From Hydrogenibacillus sp. (GTDB lineage Bacteria > Bacillota > Bacilli > Thermicanales > DSM-22653): a DNA stretch of 64,000 nt. The DNA is taken from the NCBI GenBank assembly GCA_014896255.1, contig JADBKT010000011.1, positions 39,159 through 103,158 of the forward strand. The letters run 5' to 3'. Shown piece after piece: positions 9,943-18,955 of this stretch; the stretch's first letter is position 1, and each line of letters starts with the position of its first letter. The notes under the pieces are model-generated. The model saw only the letters and a list, made by a program, of their open reading frames with translations. It was not told the DNA's origin and searched no databases. The translations under genes were made by a program, and so were the position numbers.

Positions 9943-9964
9943 GGCGGAAGGAGAACCTTCCGCT
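9943..9964 (+). terminator. Hairpin after helicase gene, possible weak terminator
   Basis: GCGGAAGG (9944-9951) and CCTTCCGC (9956-9963) form an 8-bp stem with an AGAA tetraloop. The following tract is only partly T-rich, so termination may be partial. It lies just before the recA promoter. Confidence 0.5.
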
Positions 9965-9968
9965 CGGC

Positions 9969-9997
9969 TTGTCTTCGAACGGTGGAGGCAGTACAAT
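9969..9997 (+). promoter_or_regulatory. Promoter for recA
   Basis: TTGTCT (9969-9974), 17-bp spacer, TACAAT (9992-9997). It lies 74 bases before the recA start. Only a CGAAC half-site (9976-9980) of a LexA box is visible, without the GTTCG arm. Confidence 0.7.
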
Positions 9998-10070
9998 CGG
10001 GTTACGGATTCAAAAGTTCGTTGCAGGCCCTGATCTCCGGGCAGTCGGCCTGATCAAAGGGGAGATGGAT

Positions 10071-11126
10071 GTGTCGGAGCGAAAGGCGGCGCTGGAGAAG
10101 GCGCTCAGCCAGATCGAGCGCCAGTTCGGGAAAGGGTCCATCATGCGCCTCGGCGAGGCCCAGGCGCAGGCGCAAGTATCGGTCGTGCCGAGCGGCTCCA
10201 TCGCCCTCGACATCGCCCTCGGCGTCGGCGGCTTCCCGCGCGGGCGGATCATCGAGATTTACGGGCCGGAGTCGTCGGGGAAGACGACCGTGGCGCTGCA
10301 CGCCATCGCCGAAGTGCAAAAGCGCGGCGGCACGGCGGCGTTCATCGACGCCGAGCATGCGCTGGATCCGGTCTATGCGGAAAAGCTCGGCGTGAACATC
10401 GACGATCTGTTGATTTCACAGCCCGACACCGGCGAGCAGGCGCTGGAAATCTGCGAGGCGCTGGTCCGCAGCGGCGCGGTCGACATCGTCGTCATCGATT
10501 CCGTCGCCGCTCTCGTTCCCAAGGCGGAGATCGAGGGGGAGATGGGCGACGCGCACGTCGGACTCCAGGCGCGGCTCATGTCGCAGGCGCTCCGGAAGCT
10601 TTCCGGCGCGATTTCGAAATCGCAGACGATCGCCATTTTCATCAACCAGCTGCGGGAAAAAGTCGGCGTCATGTTCGGCAACCCGGAGACGACGCCGGGA
10701 GGACGGGCGCTCAAGTTTTACGCCAGTATCCGGCTCGACGTCCGGCGGGCGGAGACGATCAAGCAGGGGACGGAGATGATCGGCTCGCGGACGAAGATCA
10801 AGGTCGTCAAAAACAAAGTCGCGCCGCCGTTTCGTTCGGCCGACGTGGACATCATCTTCGGCGAGGGCATCTCTCGCGAGGGGGACATCCTCGACCTCGC
10901 CGCGCAGCTGGACATCGTCACCAAGAGCGGTTCATGGTACGCCTATGGCGATACGCGCATCGGCCAGGGGCGGGAAAACGCCAAGCAATATTTAAAAGAA
11001 CATCCCGAGTTGGCCGAGGAGCTCGAGGCGAAGATTCGCGAACGCTTTCAGTTGGCGGGCGGAGGCCGCATCCCGAGCGCGGCGGACGACGAACTGCCGG
11101 AGGCGCCGATCGACGAGTTCGTCTAA
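10071..11126 (+). CDS. recA: Recombinase RecA
   Basis: Strand-exchange protein and LexA co-protease. Walker [10 protein letters not shown] is at about residue 65, followed by the conserved DNA-binding loops ([27 protein letters not shown]). GTG 10071 is chosen: AAAGGGGAG ends 6 bases upstream, and the resulting [22 protein letters not shown] aligns with the Bacillus RecA N-terminus; ATG 10065 and the long upstream extension are not plausible. Protein is 351 residues, normal length. recX follows on the same strand without a visible terminator. Confidence 0.98.
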   Translation: MSERKAALEKALSQIERQFGKGSIMRLGEAQAQAQVSVVPSGSIALDIALGVGGFPRGRIIEIYGPESSGKTTVALHAIAEVQKRGGTAAFIDAEHALDPVYAEKLGVNIDDLLISQPDTGEQALEICEALVRSGAVDIVVIDSVAALVPKAEIEGEMGDAHVGLQARLMSQALRKLSGAISKSQTIAIFINQLREKVGVMFGNPETTPGGRALKFYASIRLDVRRAETIKQGTEMIGSRTKIKVVKNKVAPPFRSADVDIIFGEGISREGDILDLAAQLDIVTKSGSWYAYGDTRIGQGRENAKQYLKEHPELAEELEAKIRERFQLAGGGRIPSAADDELPEAPIDEFV

Positions 11127-11227
11127 GCGCCGTATATCGGCATCCCGGGCGCGACGGCGAAGCGCATCTTCCAAGGGCGTGGCAAAGCAGCGCGTGTAAC
11201 GTACGTTCCAACGGGGAGGCGGGAGAC

Positions 11228-11908
11228 ATGTTCGACGGGGCGGACGGCCGAGCGTCCTTACGCATCGAACGCCTCGTGCAGCGCGGGCGGACGGTGGACG
11301 TTCACTTGGAGAACGGTGAAGTGCTCTCCGTGGACGAAGAAACCGTCGTCCGCGGCGGGCTTTTGGTCGGCGTCCGGCTTTCCGCCGACGACATCGCCCG
11401 CCTTTCCGCCTTAGAGCGCCAGTCGGCGGCGTACCGCCGGGCGCTCTTATTTTTGTCCTATCGGCCGCGGACGATCCGCGAAGTGCGCGTCGATCTGGGG
11501 CGCAGGGGCTACGCGGCGGAGGCGGAAGCCGTTATCGCGCGCCTCGTCGCCGAGGGTTACCTCGACGATCGCCGTTTCGCCCAAATGTGGATCGAAGAGC
11601 GGAAACGCTCAAGACCGCGCTCCCGCGCCGCCCTTCTCGATGAGCTTGCCGTCCGGGGCGTGCCGCGGGACGTCGCTTTGGCGGCGCTCGGTGACTATAC
11701 CGAGGCGGACGAGTTCGAGGCCGCGGTTCGCCTCGCCGCGCCGTACTTTCGGCGGGCGCGAGGCGATCTTCGGACTCGAGTGCAAAAGACGCTCGCCTAT
11801 CTCGGCCGCCACGGGTTCTCCGCGGAAACGGCGTACGCAGCCGTTCGACGGCTTCGAGACGCATCGGACGGCGTCGATGAAGCGGCGGACGACGGCCATT
11901 TTTGTTGA
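11228..11908 (+). CDS. recX: Regulatory protein RecX
   Basis: Modulator of RecA filaments. The protein is a chain of three-helix RecX repeats (FLSYRPRTIREVRVDLGRRGY; LVAEGYLDDRRFAQMWIEERK; ELAVRGVPRDVALAAL), about 226 residues. ATG 11228 has GGGGAGG 8 bases upstream. It follows recA by about 100 bases, the common recA-recX arrangement. The rny promoter overlaps its stop codon. Confidence 0.92.
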   Translation: MFDGADGRASLRIERLVQRGRTVDVHLENGEVLSVDEETVVRGGLLVGVRLSADDIARLSALERQSAAYRRALLFLSYRPRTIREVRVDLGRRGYAAEAEAVIARLVAEGYLDDRRFAQMWIEERKRSRPRSRAALLDELAVRGVPRDVALAALGDYTEADEFEAAVRLAAPYFRRARGDLRTRVQKTLAYLGRHGFSAETAYAAVRRLRDASDGVDEAADDGHFC

Positions 11909-11933
11909 CATGGTTCTGACCAACCGGTAGAAT
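11905..11933 (+). promoter_or_regulatory. Sigma-A promoter for rny
   Basis: TTGACA (11905-11910), 17-bp spacer, TAGAAT (11928-11933). The -35 contains the recX stop codon. The resulting rny leader is about 115 nt. Confidence 0.88.
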
Positions 11934-12056
11934 GAAGGTGTACCCTTCCATAGTGCAAACATGTTTCCCCCTTCGTTCGTCGGGCCCGTCCGCGGAGAGA
12001 GAAAACCGCGTCGCCTGCGGCGGCGCCCGGAAGCGAACGGAGGTGTACCATCGGTG

Positions 12057-13598
12057 ATGGAGTGGCTCATCACACTCATCGTCGCCGTCCTCGCCCTCCT
12101 CGCCGGGGGGTGGGGCGGTTACCTCCTGCGCCGCCGGATCGAACAGAACACCCTCGGGGCCGCCGAAGCGCGCGCCCGGGCGATCGTCGAGGAAGCGGCG
12201 CAGGAAGCGGAGACGTTGAAGAAGGAAAAACTGCTCGAAGCGAAAGAAGAGATCCATCGCCAGCGCTTGGAGCTTGAGCAGGAGCTCAAAGACCGGCGCG
12301 GCGAAATACAGCGTTTGGAAGCGCGTCTCCTGCAAAAGGAAGAAACGTTCGACCGCAAGCTGGAGACGTTGGAAGAAAAAGAGCGCGTGTTGAAGCTGAG
12401 GGAAGAAGAACTCGCTCGCCGGTTGACGGAAGCCGAGGCGCTGGTCGAAGCGCGAGAGGCGGAACTGGCACGTGTCAGCGGTCTCACGCGCGAGGCGGCG
12501 CGGGAGATGATCCTTCGGGCGGCACGGGAAGAAGCGGAACACGACGCCGCCCAGCTCATGAAGTCGATTGAAGAGCGGGCGCGGTTGGACGCCGAGAAGA
12601 AGGCGCGGGAAATCATCGCCACGGTGATCCAGCGCTATGCGGCAGACGTCGTCACGGAGACGACGGTGAGCGTGGTTCAACTTCCGAACGACGAAATGAA
12701 AGGACGCATCATCGGACGCGAAGGGAGAAACATTCGCACTCTGGAAACGCTGACCGGGATCGACCTGATCATCGACGACACGCCGGAGGCGGTCGTGCTT
12801 TCGGGCTTCGATCCGATTCGCCGCGAAATCGCCAAAGTCGCGCTCGAGCGTCTGGTGGCCGACGGCCGCATTCACCCGGCGCGCATCGAAGAGATGGTCG
12901 AGCGCGCTCGGCGGGAAGTCGACGAGCGCATCCGCGAATACGGCGAACAGGCGGTGTTCGAACTCGGCATCTACGGTATGCATCCGGATCTGATCAAAAT
13001 CGTCGGCCGTCTTCATTTCCGCACGAGTTACGGCCAAAACGCCCTGGCGCACGCCAAAGAGGTGGCGCATCTGGCCGGACTTTTGGCGGCCGAGCTCGGC
13101 GAAGACGTCATCCTGGCCCGGCGGGCGGGGTTGCTTCACGACATCGGCAAAGCCATCGACCACGAGGTCGACGGCTCCCACGTCGAAGTGGGCATCGAGC
13201 TGGCGAAGAAGTACAAGGAGCATCCCGTCGTCATCAACAGTATCGCCTCGCATCACGGAGACGAGCCGCCGAATTCGGTCATCTCGATGATCGTCGCGGC
13301 GGCCGATGCGCTCTCCGCAGCCCGGCCCGGCGCGCGGCGAGAGACGCTGGAGGCGTATTTGCGACGCTTAAGACGCCTGGAGGAGATTGCCCAGTCGTTT
13401 GAGGGCGTCGAGAAAGCGTTTGCCATCCAGGCCGGCCGCGAAGTGCGCATCATGGTCAAACCGGACACGATCGACGATGCCGGGGCGTTCCGCCTGGCGC
13501 GCGAGATCACGAAACGGATCGAACAAGAACTGGACTATCCCGGGCATATTAAAGTGACGGTCATCCGCGAGACGCGGGCGGTGGAATATGCAAAATAA
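12057..13598 (+). CDS. rny: Ribonuclease Y
   Basis: Membrane-anchored endoribonuclease that starts mRNA decay. The order of domains is standard: N-terminal membrane segment (about residues 3-22), long charged coiled coil (about 25-200), KH domain ([16 protein letters not shown]), HD domain with HD pair in [10 protein letters not shown], and the invariant tail [15 protein letters not shown]. Length 513, close to Bacillus. ATG 12057 or GTG 12054 are both possible behind GGAGGTG (12039-12045). Confidence 0.97.
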   Translation: MEWLITLIVAVLALLAGGWGGYLLRRRIEQNTLGAAEARARAIVEEAAQEAETLKKEKLLEAKEEIHRQRLELEQELKDRRGEIQRLEARLLQKEETFDRKLETLEEKERVLKLREEELARRLTEAEALVEAREAELARVSGLTREAAREMILRAAREEAEHDAAQLMKSIEERARLDAEKKAREIIATVIQRYAADVVTETTVSVVQLPNDEMKGRIIGREGRNIRTLETLTGIDLIIDDTPEAVVLSGFDPIRREIAKVALERLVADGRIHPARIEEMVERARREVDERIREYGEQAVFELGIYGMHPDLIKIVGRLHFRTSYGQNALAHAKEVAHLAGLLAAELGEDVILARRAGLLHDIGKAIDHEVDGSHVEVGIELAKKYKEHPVVINSIASHHGDEPPNSVISMIVAAADALSAARPGARRETLEAYLRRLRRLEEIAQSFEGVEKAFAIQAGREVRIMVKPDTIDDAGAFRLAREITKRIEQELDYPGHIKVTVIRETRAVEYAK

Positions 13599-13604
13599 CG
13601 CTCA

Positions 13605-13630
13605 GGCGGCCACCCGGCCGCCTTTTTCTT
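13605..13630 (+). terminator. Intrinsic terminator after rny
   Basis: GGCGGCC (13605-13611) and GGCCGCC (13616-13622) form a 7-bp GC stem with a 4-base loop followed by TTTTTC. Confidence 0.88.
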
Positions 13631-13665
13631 TATCCGCCCGCGGGAACATCTTAAGGGGGTTCATC

Positions 13666-14508
13666 ATGCGCGTATTGTTCATCGGCGACATCGTCGGCCG
13701 TCCCGGACGGACGATGCTGGAACGCCACCTTCCTTCGCTCATCGCGGAGCTCCAACCGCATTTCGTCGTGGCCAACGGCGAAAACGCCGCCCACGGCCGG
13801 GGCATGACGCGCAACATCGCCGAGCGGTTTTTCGCCCTCGGGGTCGACGTCATCACCATGGGCAACCATACGTGGGACAACCGGGAGATCTTCGAACTGA
13901 TCGTCGACGAACCCCGCTTGCTCAGACCGCTGAACTACCCTCCGGGGACGGTCGGGAGCGGCTTGACCATCGCCGAAAAGGATGGCCTTCGCCTTGGCGT
14001 GGTGAACGTCATGGGCCGTTCGTTTTTGCCGCCCCTTGACGATCCGTTTCGGACACTCGATCAGGCCTTACAGGTGTTCGGTGAAACGGGCGTGCGGCAC
14101 ATTTTGGTCGACGTGCACGCCGAGGCCACGGCGGAAAAACAAGCCCTCGGCTGGTACTTGGACGGTCGGGCGTCGGCCGTCGTCGGCACGCACACGCACG
14201 TGCAGACCGCCGATGCACGCATTTTGCCGAACGGGACGGCGTACATCACCGACGTCGGCATGACCGGCCCGATGAACGGCGTTTTGGGGATGGACCGGGA
14301 GGGGGTGCTGGCCCGCTTTTTGACCCAGCTGCCGCATCGCTTTGAAGTGCTGAACGATGGGCCGCGAGAGCTTTCTTACGTCTTCGTCGACCTGGACGAC
14401 GACGGGCGTGCCACATGCATCCGTCGGGGGCGGCTCGTCGAAGACGCCGCCGCGGAAGGGACATTCGTTCCGGCGCAGGATGCGGGCGATGACGCATCGG
14501 TGTCGTAA
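13666..14508 (+). CDS. ymdB: YmdB-family metallophosphodiesterase
   Basis: Calcineurin-like phosphoesterase; in Bacillus YmdB acts on 2',3'-cyclic nucleotides and affects biofilm/motility choice and RNase Y-related RNA levels. Metal-binding motifs visible: GDIVGRPGR, NGENAAHG, MGNHTWDN, VDVHAEATAEK, GTHTHVQTAD. ATG 13666 follows AAGGGGGT by 5 bases; the upstream in-frame extension runs through the terminator and is not used. It lies in the conserved rny-ymdB-spoVS order. Confidence 0.93.
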   Translation: MRVLFIGDIVGRPGRTMLERHLPSLIAELQPHFVVANGENAAHGRGMTRNIAERFFALGVDVITMGNHTWDNREIFELIVDEPRLLRPLNYPPGTVGSGLTIAEKDGLRLGVVNVMGRSFLPPLDDPFRTLDQALQVFGETGVRHILVDVHAEATAEKQALGWYLDGRASAVVGTHTHVQTADARILPNGTAYITDVGMTGPMNGVLGMDREGVLARFLTQLPHRFEVLNDGPRELSYVFVDLDDDGRATCIRRGRLVEDAAAEGTFVPAQDAGDDASVS

Positions 14509-14551
14509 GACGGCGGTCGCAAGCGGCGTTCGACACAAATCGGATCGAAAA

Positions 14552-14581
14552 AAAGGAATTGTTTCCCTCCGCGGAGAATAT
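14552..14581 (+). promoter_or_regulatory. Sigma-H type promoter for spoVS
   Basis: AAAGGAATT (14552-14560) matches the sigma-H -35 consensus RNAGGAWWW at every position, and GGAGAATAT (14573-14581) matches the RNNGAATWW -10, with a 12-bp spacer. Bacillus spoVS is known to depend on sigma-H. This is by inspection, not by a scored model. Confidence 0.8.
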
Positions 14582-14621
14582 GGTACACCAGCGCCATTGT
14601 TATGGAAGGGTAGGGAGAAGG

Positions 14622-14882
14622 ATGGACGTCTTAAAAGTGTCGGCCAAGTCGAACCCGAATTCTGTCGCCGGGGCGCTTGCAGGTGTCATCCGTGAAAAAG
14701 GGAAAGCCGAGCTGCAGGCGATCGGCGCCGGCGCGCTCAATCAAGCGATCAAGGCGGTGGCCATCGCCCGGGGATTCATCGCTCCGAGCGGCATCGATTT
14801 GATCTGCATCCCCGCCTTTACAGACATCATCATCGACGGCGAACAGCGCACCGCCATCCGCCTGATCGTCGAACCGAGATGA
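14622..14882 (+). CDS. spoVS: Stage V sporulation protein S
   Basis: Small Alba-like protein of 86 residues (MDVLKVSAKSNPNSVAGALA...ICIPAFTDIIIDGEQRTAIRLIVEP), nearly identical in layout to Bacillus SpoVS, which is needed for septation and coat assembly. ATG 14622 follows GGGAGAAGG. It is preceded by a sigma-H type promoter and followed by a terminator, so it is a single-gene unit. Confidence 0.97.
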   Translation: MDVLKVSAKSNPNSVAGALAGVIREKGKAELQAIGAGALNQAIKAVAIARGFIAPSGIDLICIPAFTDIIIDGEQRTAIRLIVEPR

Positions 14883-14910
14883 CGGCCTGATCGTCGAGCC
14901 ACGGGAACGC

Positions 14911-14935
14911 GGCCTGTTGACAGGCCTTTCTTTTT
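14911..14935 (+). terminator. Terminator after spoVS
   Basis: GGCCTG (14911-14916) and CAGGCC (14921-14926) with TTGA loop, followed by TTTCTTTTT. Confidence 0.8.
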
Positions 14936-14952
14936 GTGACGGGGGGATCCGC

Positions 14953-15969
14953 ATGCGTTTTGCCGATGCTCATGTCGACGTTTTGTATCAGCTCTGGCGC
15001 GCCGGGGAAATTGCCGCCCTGGCCGATCGGCAGATGCCCGCGCCGAGGGCGCTGTTTGAGGAACAGATCGCAAATGATCTGCCCGGCGTCGCGCTCCCGA
15101 TGCACGTCACGCGCCCGAAGCTTGCGCAAGGGGCGGTGAAGCTCCTCTTCACGGCGGTATTCGTGCCGCCTGCGGCGCATGACCGATCGACCGCCGCCGC
15201 GCTTCAGATGATCGATCTGTTCTACACCGCCATCGCCGGTTGCGATCTTATGCCCGTGCGTACGGCGGCGGAGTTCGAGCGCGCGGAGCGCGAAGGAAAG
15301 ACGGCCCTCGTCCTGACGTTGGAAGGGGCGGAGCCGGTCGGTCGCGACCTTTCGCGGCTTCGAACGTTTGCCCGGCTCGGCGTGCGCCTCGTCGGTCCGA
15401 CGCACAATCCGGCGAATGCCGTCGCCGACGGCGTCGGGGAAGCGCGAGGCGGGGGACTTACGGCTTTCGGCGCGGCGTTCATCGATGAACTCGCCCGCCT
15501 CGGCCTCGGCCTCGACGTCGCCCACCTCGGGGAGCGGGCTTTCTGGCAGGCCCTGGAACACTATCCGCATCCGATCGTCGCCACCCACGCCAACGCCAAG
15601 GCGGTTTACGACCATCGCCGCAATTTGTCCGACGACCAGATCCGCGCCCTTGCCCGAAGCGGCGGGCTCATCGGGGTGACGTTCGTGCCGGCGTTTTTGA
15701 CCGACCGGCATCCGGCGACGATCGATGATTTATTGTTGCACATTGAGCACATCCTAAGCCTGGTGGGGGAAGACCATCTCGCCATCGGATCGGATTTCGA
15801 CGGCATCGAGGAGACGCCGGCGGAACTGCCGCACATCGGCGCGCTGCCGGTGCTCTTCGACGCGCTCGCCAAGCGGTATCCGGCGCGCGTCGTAGACAAA
15901 ATCAGTTATGACAACTGGGCCCGCTATCTCCGGCGGTTGCTCATCGCTTTCGATCATCGCCCATTTTGA
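14953..15969 (+). CDS. Membrane-dipeptidase family (M19) metallopeptidase
   Basis: Zinc dipeptidase of the renal dipeptidase (M19) family, hydrolysing dipeptides. Metal ligands are recognisable: HVD in FADAHVDVL, Glu in LTLEGAEP, His in DVAHLGE and ATHANAKA, Asp in GSDFDG. Length is about 338 residues, normal. ATG 14953 is preceded by a G-rich sequence that may serve as ribosome binding site; the upstream TTG at 14917 lies inside the spoVS terminator loop. It is monocistronic, with a terminator on each side. The natural substrate is unknown. Confidence 0.9.
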   Translation: MRFADAHVDVLYQLWRAGEIAALADRQMPAPRALFEEQIANDLPGVALPMHVTRPKLAQGAVKLLFTAVFVPPAAHDRSTAAALQMIDLFYTAIAGCDLMPVRTAAEFERAEREGKTALVLTLEGAEPVGRDLSRLRTFARLGVRLVGPTHNPANAVADGVGEARGGGLTAFGAAFIDELARLGLGLDVAHLGERAFWQALEHYPHPIVATHANAKAVYDHRRNLSDDQIRALARSGGLIGVTFVPAFLTDRHPATIDDLLLHIEHILSLVGEDHLAIGSDFDGIEETPAELPHIGALPVLFDALAKRYPARVVDKISYDNWARYLRRLLIAFDHRPF

Positions 15970-15988
15970 AGGAAGGGCGCTCTTGAAC

Positions 15989-16010
15989 GCGTTTTTTGAA
16001 ACGCTTTTTT
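15989..16010 (+). terminator. Terminator after dipeptidase gene
   Basis: GCGTTT (15989-15994) and AAACGC (15999-16004) with TTTG loop and a six-T tail. Confidence 0.85.
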
Positions 16011-16119
16011 GACAGGCGGAAAGATAAGCCTTTTCGTTTGCCGACAAACGTGGTACACTAAAGCTGTAAAGGGAAACAATCGGGTATGCCCCGTGCCAAC
16101 ATTAAAGGAGTGACGTCGC

Positions 16120-17880
16120 ATGGTCGACCAGCTATCGTGGAAAGTCGGCGGCCAGCAAGGGGAAGGCATCGAGAAGCCGGGCGACTTGTTCGCCACGGCC
16201 CTCAACCGCCTCGGGTATTATCTGTACGGTTATCGCCATTTTTCTTCGCGGATCAAGGGGGGGCACACGAACAACAAAATCCGCGTCAGCATCCGCCCGG
16301 TGCGCGCGCTGTCGGATGACCTCGACATCCTCGTCGCCTTTGACCAGGAGACGATCGATCTGAACGCCCGCGAACTGCGGAAGGGCGGCGTGGTCATCGC
16401 CGACGCCAAATGGAACCCGCGCCTGCCGGAAGGCGTCGGCGACGTGCGTTTGATTTCCGTGCCGTTTACGTCCATCGCCCAGGAGCTCGGCTCGACGCTG
16501 ATGAAAAACATGGTCGCCGTCGGGGCGACGGTGGGCCTGATGGACCTTCCCGTCGAGCCGTTCCAGGAAGTCGTCACCGAACTGTGGGGGCGCAAAGGGG
16601 CGACGGTCGTCGAGAAGAACATGCAGGCCATCGCCCGCGGCGCGGAATTCGTCCGCCGGGAGCTCGGCGGACCGCTGGATGAATTCAGGCTCGCTCCGGC
16701 GGACGGCAAGCGGCGGCTCTTTATGATCGGCAATGAAGCGCTTGCGCTCGGCGCGATCGCCGCCGGCGCGCGGTTCATGGCCGCTTACCCGATCACCCCG
16801 GCATCGGAGATCATGGAGTACTTGATCAAAGTGCTGCCGCAATTCGGCGGGACGGTCATCCAGACGGAAGACGAGATCGCCGCGGTGACCATGGCCATCG
16901 GCGCGAACTACGGCGGTGCCCGCGCCTTTACGGCATCGGCCGGCCCGGGGCTGTCGCTCATGACGGAGGCCATCGGCCTGGCCGGGATGACCGAGACGCC
17001 GGTCGTCATCGTCGATACGCAGCGCGGCGGGCCGAGCACGGGGCTCCCGACGAAGCAAGAGCAGAGCGACATCAACGCCATGATCTACAGCACGCACGGC
17101 GAGATCCCGAAGATCGTCATCGCCCCCTCGACGGTGGAGGAATGTTTTTACGACATGGCCGAGGCGTTCAACCTCGCCGAGGAATATCAGGTGCCGGTCA
17201 TCGTGCTGACCGACCTGGCGCTTTCCCTCGGCAAGCAGACCGTCGAACCGCTCGATTATGACCGGGTGGAGATTCGCCGCGGCAAGTACCTGGGCGATAC
17301 GGAGCTTCCGGAACGCGAGCGGCTCGATCTGTTCAAGCGCTATGAACTCACCGCAGACGGCGTCTCGCCGCGGCCGATCCCCGGACAAAAATACGGCATC
17401 CATCACGTCACCGGCGTCGAGCACAACGAAGTCGGCCGGCCGAGCGAAGGGGCGGCGAACCGCAAGCAGATGATGGACAAACGCCTGCGGAAGCTCCAAG
17501 GTTTCCGCCTGAAAAACCCGATCAACGTCCACGCCCCGCATGAAGCGCCGGACGTCCTGTTCGTCGGCATCAATTCCTCTGAAGGCGTGATCCGCGAGGC
17601 GATCGAGCGCCTCGAGGCGGAAGGCGTCAAGGCGAACCACATTCAGATCCGCCAGGTGCACCCGTTCCCGGCGGACGACGTCCGACCGTACGTCGAGCGC
17701 GCCGAGCAGGTGATCGTCGTCGAGCAGAACGCCACCGCCCAGCTCGCGCATCTCCTCATCCTCCACGTGGGATATCGTGAAAAAATCCACAACATCTTAA
17801 AATATGACGGCAATCCGTTCCTGCCCAGGGAAATTTTCGAACAGGCCAAGGGCTTGCTCAAGACAAAGGAGCTGATCTGA
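16120..17880 (+). CDS. korA: 2-oxoacid:ferredoxin oxidoreductase, fused gamma-alpha subunit
   Basis: Large subunit of a two-subunit 2-oxoacid:ferredoxin oxidoreductase (2-oxoglutarate or broad specificity), which oxidatively decarboxylates 2-oxoacids to acyl-CoA with ferredoxin as acceptor. Residues 1-180 are the gamma domain (VGGQQGEGIEKPGDLFATALNRLGY); about 200-585 are the alpha domain with the MAAYPITPASEIMEYL and YGGARAFTASAGPGLSLM motifs. AAAGGAGTG precedes ATG 16120. korB starts 1 base after the stop. Exact 2-oxoacid preference cannot be read from sequence. Confidence 0.94.
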   Translation: MVDQLSWKVGGQQGEGIEKPGDLFATALNRLGYYLYGYRHFSSRIKGGHTNNKIRVSIRPVRALSDDLDILVAFDQETIDLNARELRKGGVVIADAKWNPRLPEGVGDVRLISVPFTSIAQELGSTLMKNMVAVGATVGLMDLPVEPFQEVVTELWGRKGATVVEKNMQAIARGAEFVRRELGGPLDEFRLAPADGKRRLFMIGNEALALGAIAAGARFMAAYPITPASEIMEYLIKVLPQFGGTVIQTEDEIAAVTMAIGANYGGARAFTASAGPGLSLMTEAIGLAGMTETPVVIVDTQRGGPSTGLPTKQEQSDINAMIYSTHGEIPKIVIAPSTVEECFYDMAEAFNLAEEYQVPVIVLTDLALSLGKQTVEPLDYDRVEIRRGKYLGDTELPERERLDLFKRYELTADGVSPRPIPGQKYGIHHVTGVEHNEVGRPSEGAANRKQMMDKRLRKLQGFRLKNPINVHAPHEAPDVLFVGINSSEGVIREAIERLEAEGVKANHIQIRQVHPFPADDVRPYVERAEQVIVVEQNATAQLAHLLILHVGYREKIHNILKYDGNPFLPREIFEQAKGLLKTKELI

Positions 17881-17881
17881 C

Positions 17882-18760
17882 ATGACGGAGCTTAAGGTCA
17901 CGTTCAAAGAGTTCCGCAACGACGTGGCCCCGAACTGGTGCCCGGGCTGCGGCGACTTTGCGGTGCTCGCGGCGATGCAGCGGGCGTTTGCGAATTTGGG
18001 TCTTACGCCCGAGCAGGTCGCCGTCGTCTCCGGCATCGGCTGCTCCGGGCGTATCTCGGGCTATATCCATACGTACGGTTTCCACGGTACGCACGGCCGC
18101 GCTCTGGCGCTGGCCCAGGGCCTTAAGATCGCCAACCGCGATCTCGTCGTCGTCGCCTCCGGCGGCGACGGCGACGGCTACGCCATCGGCATGAACCACA
18201 CCATCCACGCCATCCGCCGCAACATCGACCTTACCTACATCGTCATGGACAACCAGATTTACGGTCTCACCAAAGGGCAGACGTCGCCGCGCAGCCAGAT
18301 GGGCTTTCAGACGAAGAGCACGCCGAAAGGCTCCATCGAATCGCCGCTCGCCCCGCTGCAGATGGCCCTCGCCGCCGGCGCGACGTTCGTCGCTCAAGGC
18401 TTCTCGAGCGACGTGAACCAGCTGGTCGCCATCATCGAGGCGGGCATCCGGCATCCGGGCTTTGCCATGATCAACGTGTTCTCGCCGTGCGTGACGTTCA
18501 ACAAGATCAACACGTACGACTGGTTCCGGGAACACGTCGTCCCCGTGGAGACGATCGAGGGCTACGACCCGCACGACCGGAACAAGGCCATGCAGGCGCT
18601 CATGGAGACGGACGGCATGCTCACCGGCATCATCTATCAGGATCCCGACTCGGTGAGTTATGAAGACCGCATCCCGGGCTTTCAAAAGACGCCGCTCGTC
18701 AAGCAGCCGCTCAAGCTCGAGCGGGCGGAATTTGAGGCACTCGTGGCGGAATTCATGTGA
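17882..18760 (+). CDS. korB: 2-oxoacid:ferredoxin oxidoreductase, beta subunit
   Basis: Thiamine diphosphate subunit partner of KorA. The TPP/Mg motif is GGDGDGYAIGMNHTIHAIRRN, and the Fe-S cysteines sit in WCPGCGDF and GIGCSGR. Length 292 residues is standard. ATG 17882 is one base after the korA stop with AAAGGAGCTGA inside korA. A strong terminator follows, closing the korAB operon. Confidence 0.95.
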   Translation: MTELKVTFKEFRNDVAPNWCPGCGDFAVLAAMQRAFANLGLTPEQVAVVSGIGCSGRISGYIHTYGFHGTHGRALALAQGLKIANRDLVVVASGGDGDGYAIGMNHTIHAIRRNIDLTYIVMDNQIYGLTKGQTSPRSQMGFQTKSTPKGSIESPLAPLQMALAAGATFVAQGFSSDVNQLVAIIEAGIRHPGFAMINVFSPCVTFNKINTYDWFREHVVPVETIEGYDPHDRNKAMQALMETDGMLTGIIYQDPDSVSYEDRIPGFQKTPLVKQPLKLERAEFEALVAEFM

Positions 18761-18789
18761 ACAAGCGTCCGACGCACAAGCGGCAACCG

Positions 18790-18828
18790 GCCGCAGCCGT
18801 CAGCAAGCCGACGGTTGCGGCTTTTTTT
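18790..18828 (+). terminator. Strong terminator after korB
   Basis: 12-bp stem (18790-18801 with 18810-18821, one G-T pair), 8-base loop and a seven-T tail. Confidence 0.92.
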
Positions 18829-18955
18829 GTAAGGATGAGGCCGATCAGCGCGATCTTCCCTTGCGTTAGAGCTTGGCATCGGCTTTCCAGAAGTGTACAA
18901 TCGAACCATCGAAAGCCGATCGAAGCGTGATGACGGAGGCGGCGGGAGGGTGAAG

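Noticed and set aside
9976..9995. LexA box in the recA promoter
   Set aside because: Only one CGAAC half-site is present; the second arm does not match.
9969..10070. N-terminal extension of RecA from 9969
   Set aside because: It would begin inside the promoter; the family N-terminus and ribosome binding site point to GTG 10071.
16038..16059. TTGCCG ... TACACT as korA promoter
   Set aside because: Spacer is only 10 bases; no other -35 at proper distance was found.
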